A stretch of DNA of 6,581 bases, taken from contig QIAW01000500.1 of NCBI GenBank assembly GCA_003225655.1, forward strand, positions 1-6,581, given 5' to 3'. The notes under the pieces are model-generated. The model worked only from the letters and a program-made list of their open reading frames with translations, had not been told where the DNA came from and did no database searches. Of this stretch, positions 5,406-6,581 are shown one piece after another. The stretch is from Acidobacteriota bacterium (GTDB lineage: Bacteria; Acidobacteriota; Terriglobia; Terriglobales; Acidobacteriaceae). A program made the position numbers and the translations under genes. Positions within the stretch are counted from its first letter, which is position 1. Every line of letters begins with the position of its first letter.

Positions 5406-5957
5406 CTATTTCTGCGTCATTGCCTTCCTGAGCGCGATCAGGGCCGCCCGAATGCGGGTCTTGATCGTGCCCAGCGGCTCGCCTGTTTTGGCGGCGATTT
5501 CCATATGCGTCAATCCCTGGAAGAAGGCCATCTCCAGCGCCTTGCGCTGCTCAGCGGGAATGTTAACTAGGGCGGCGCGCGCTTTCTCAATGGAAACCTT
5601 GCGCCCGGTTTCGCTCTCCAGGTCGCAATCGACGGAAAGGATGACGTTCTCGACCTCCGTCTCAGGCTTGCGTTTGCGCACGGCGTCGATGGCCCGGTTG
5701 CGGGCGATGACCGCGAGCCATGCACCCAGACTGCCGAGGCCGGAATCGAACACCCCGGGATTGCGCCACAGTTGCAGAAAGACCTCTTGCAACACGTCTT
5801 CAGCCGCTCCGGTATCGTTCAGCACGCGCAGCGCCACCGAGTAAACAATGCCGGAATAGCGGTCGTAGAGTTGCTCCATGGCGCTCTCATCGCCGGCGCG
5901 TAGCCGGAGGACCAGCGCCGCATCTTTCGTAACCTCTTGTGGGCCCGCGCTCTGCAC
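5406..5957 (-). CDS. ECF sigma-70 factor, SigK-like
   Basis: The 183-residue protein contains both ECF domains and little else. Region 2 spans about 26-96, with YDRYSGIVYSVALRVL, then AEDVLQEVFLQLWR (core RNA polymerase and -10 recognition) and SLGAWLAVIARNRAIDAVRKR. Region 4 spans about 128-183, with IPAEQRKALEMAFFQGLTH and the helix-turn-helix EIAAKTGEPLGTIKTRIRAAL for -35 recognition. It directs RNA polymerase to a stress or envelope regulon, and its pairing with an RskA-type anti-sigma factor marks it as SigK-like. The chosen start is GTG (5957). No in-frame ATG lies between it and the upstream TAA, and the next ATG (residue 27) would cut into region 2. A purine-rich GGAAAGGAAG sits rather far upstream. 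These factors usually activate their own operon. Confidence 0.9.
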   Translation of the reverse strand: MQSAGPQEVTKDAALVLRLRAGDESAMEQLYDRYSGIVYSVALRVLNDTGAAEDVLQEVFLQLWRNPGVFDSGLGSLGAWLAVIARNRAIDAVRKRKPETEVENVILSVDCDLESETGRKVSIEKARAALVNIPAEQRKALEMAFFQGLTHMEIAAKTGEPLGTIKTRIRAALIALRKAMTQK

Positions 5958-6079
5958 GCCTACCAGTGCTTCCTTTCCAAGTACGGCACGGCAACCGCCT
6001 TTGGATGCCGCTTTTTCGTATGTTACTTCGTATTATGCCATCTTGTTTTTCTGCTTTTTAGGGTGCATCCCGTATTAGA

Positions 6080-6096
6080 ATTGCCCGCCGGGCAAT
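6080..6096. repeat. 17-base perfect palindrome in the divergent spacer
   Basis: ATTGCCCG-C-CGGGCAAT is a perfect dyad with 8-base arms around one central C, lying between the divergently read sigma-factor gene (start 5957) and secreted-protein gene (start 6218). It is 123 bases from one start and 122 from the other, almost exactly midway. No T run follows on either strand, so an operator for a dimeric regulator is more likely than a terminator. Confidence 0.5.
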
Positions 6097-6124
6097 CCAC
6101 CCGGAAGGAGCATTCGTATATTAT

Positions 6125-6153
6125 TTGTACGCTCGGAAAATGGATACCATACT
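6125..6153 (+). promoter_or_regulatory. Candidate promoter of the small secreted-protein gene
   Basis: TTGTAC (6125-6130) and CATACT (6148-6153) stand 17 bases apart, the ideal sigma-70 spacing, but match the consensus at only about seven of twelve bases. Transcription would begin near 6160, leaving a leader of about 58 bases. An ECF promoter elsewhere in this spacer cannot be excluded. Confidence 0.28.
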
Positions 6154-6203
6154 AGCAACTCTCTCCGGGCGCAACCGCGATTGAGCATCAAAAACTTGAA
6201 ATT

Positions 6204-6210
6204 AAGGAGA
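6204..6210 (+). promoter_or_regulatory. Ribosome binding site of the small secreted-protein gene
   Basis: AAGGAGA lies 7 bases before the ATG at 6218, near-ideal sequence and spacing, and fixes the start of the last gene. Confidence 0.75.
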
Positions 6211-6217
6211 ATTCCCC

Positions 6218-6541
6218 ATGAAGAAGATCTTTGCAATTGCAGCGATGGTCGCTATGTTTTCGCTGGCCGCATCCGCGGCCGGAAAAAAGGGCACGTGGAC
6301 GGGCTGGGTAGGCGATGAGAAGTGCGGAGCGCAGGTAAAAGCCGACTGCGCCAAGAAGTGCCTCGATGCCGGCGAAAAGATGGTGTTCGTCACCGACAAG
6401 GACAAGCAGGTGATACCGGTCGCCAATCCCGAGGCGCTCAAAGACCATGCTGGCCACCATGTAAAGGTGAAGGGAACGCTCGACAATGGCGCCCTGACCG
6501 TCGCCAGCGCATCCATGCTGAAAAGCCAGACCATGAAATAA
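6218..6541 (+). CDS. Small secreted cysteine/histidine protein of unknown function
   Basis: The 107-residue product has a textbook signal peptide (MKKIFAIAAMVAMFSLAASA, cleavage near residue 20). The mature part of about 87 residues begins with GTWTGWVGDEKCG. It has three Cys (36, 44, 48), two of them as CAKKC, and a His cluster (77, 80, 81) in KDHAGHHVKVKG. The pattern of W-V-x-D-x-x-C-G, then C-x3-C-x3-G, then a G-x-x-V-x-V-x-G-x-L strand near the end resembles small secreted proteins I associate with Acidobacteria. The end may be an OB-like beta barrel. Metal binding or a disulfide is possible but not shown. It is the only plus-strand gene and is divergent from the sigma operon, so it is a candidate sigma target. 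Nothing recognisable follows in the last 40 bases. Confidence 0.85.
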   Translation: MKKIFAIAAMVAMFSLAASAAGKKGTWTGWVGDEKCGAQVKADCAKKCLDAGEKMVFVTDKDKQVIPVANPEALKDHAGHHVKVKGTLDNGALTVASASMLKSQTMK

Positions 6542-6581
6542 ACGGTCGCACAGGCCAGACAAGAAGAAAGACGAGAACAAC

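Noticed and set aside
6188..6580. 130-codon minus-strand ORF opposite the small secreted-protein gene
   Set aside because: The plus-strand frame has a signal peptide and a near-ideal ribosome binding site; the minus frame has neither.

Overview
The window looks like a piece of a GC-rich bacterial chromosome, most plausibly Acidobacteriota. That assignment is inference from protein style: a SigK-type ECF sigma factor with an RskA-type anti-sigma factor, a carboxypeptidase-regulatory-like plus OmpA-domain envelope protein, a Big2-like lipoprotein, and a small secreted cysteine/histidine protein of a kind I associate with that phylum. No database search was possible. I see no mobile element, CRISPR array, integrase or toxin-antitoxin pair.

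Layout: everything up to about 5957 is read from the minus strand; only the last gene (6218-6541) is on the plus strand. From left to right: (1) the first codons of an unrecognised minus-strand gene running off the left edge, behind a good extended -10 promoter; (2) a secreted HExxH metallopeptidase (358-2038) whose reading frame is broken twice; (3) an envelope protein (2225-3473) with a signal peptide, a beta-rich N-terminal region, a carboxypeptidase-regulatory-like domain and an OmpA peptidoglycan-binding domain, the last cut off by one frameshift; (4) a 329-base gap with a palindrome and a doubtful small ORF; (5) tRNA-Arg(CCG) with an encoded CCA end; (6) a small Big2-like lipoprotein; (7) a two-gene ECF sigma/anti-sigma operon; (8) a divergent spacer of about 260 bases with a perfect 17-base palindrome; (9) a small secreted protein.

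At least five of the seven protein genes act at or beyond the inner membrane: secreted peptidase, peptidoglycan-anchored envelope protein, lipoprotein, membrane anti-sigma factor and secreted small protein. The sigma/anti-sigma pair is the obvious regulator and may control itself and the divergent secreted-protein gene; this is inference from gene order.

The most notable observation is three frame breaks within about 1.9 kb, each rejoining two halves of a convincing protein. At least one fits a lost base in a short run of A. They may be sequencing or assembly errors or real gene decay; raw reads would decide. I found no clear evidence of an undescribed multi-gene system.
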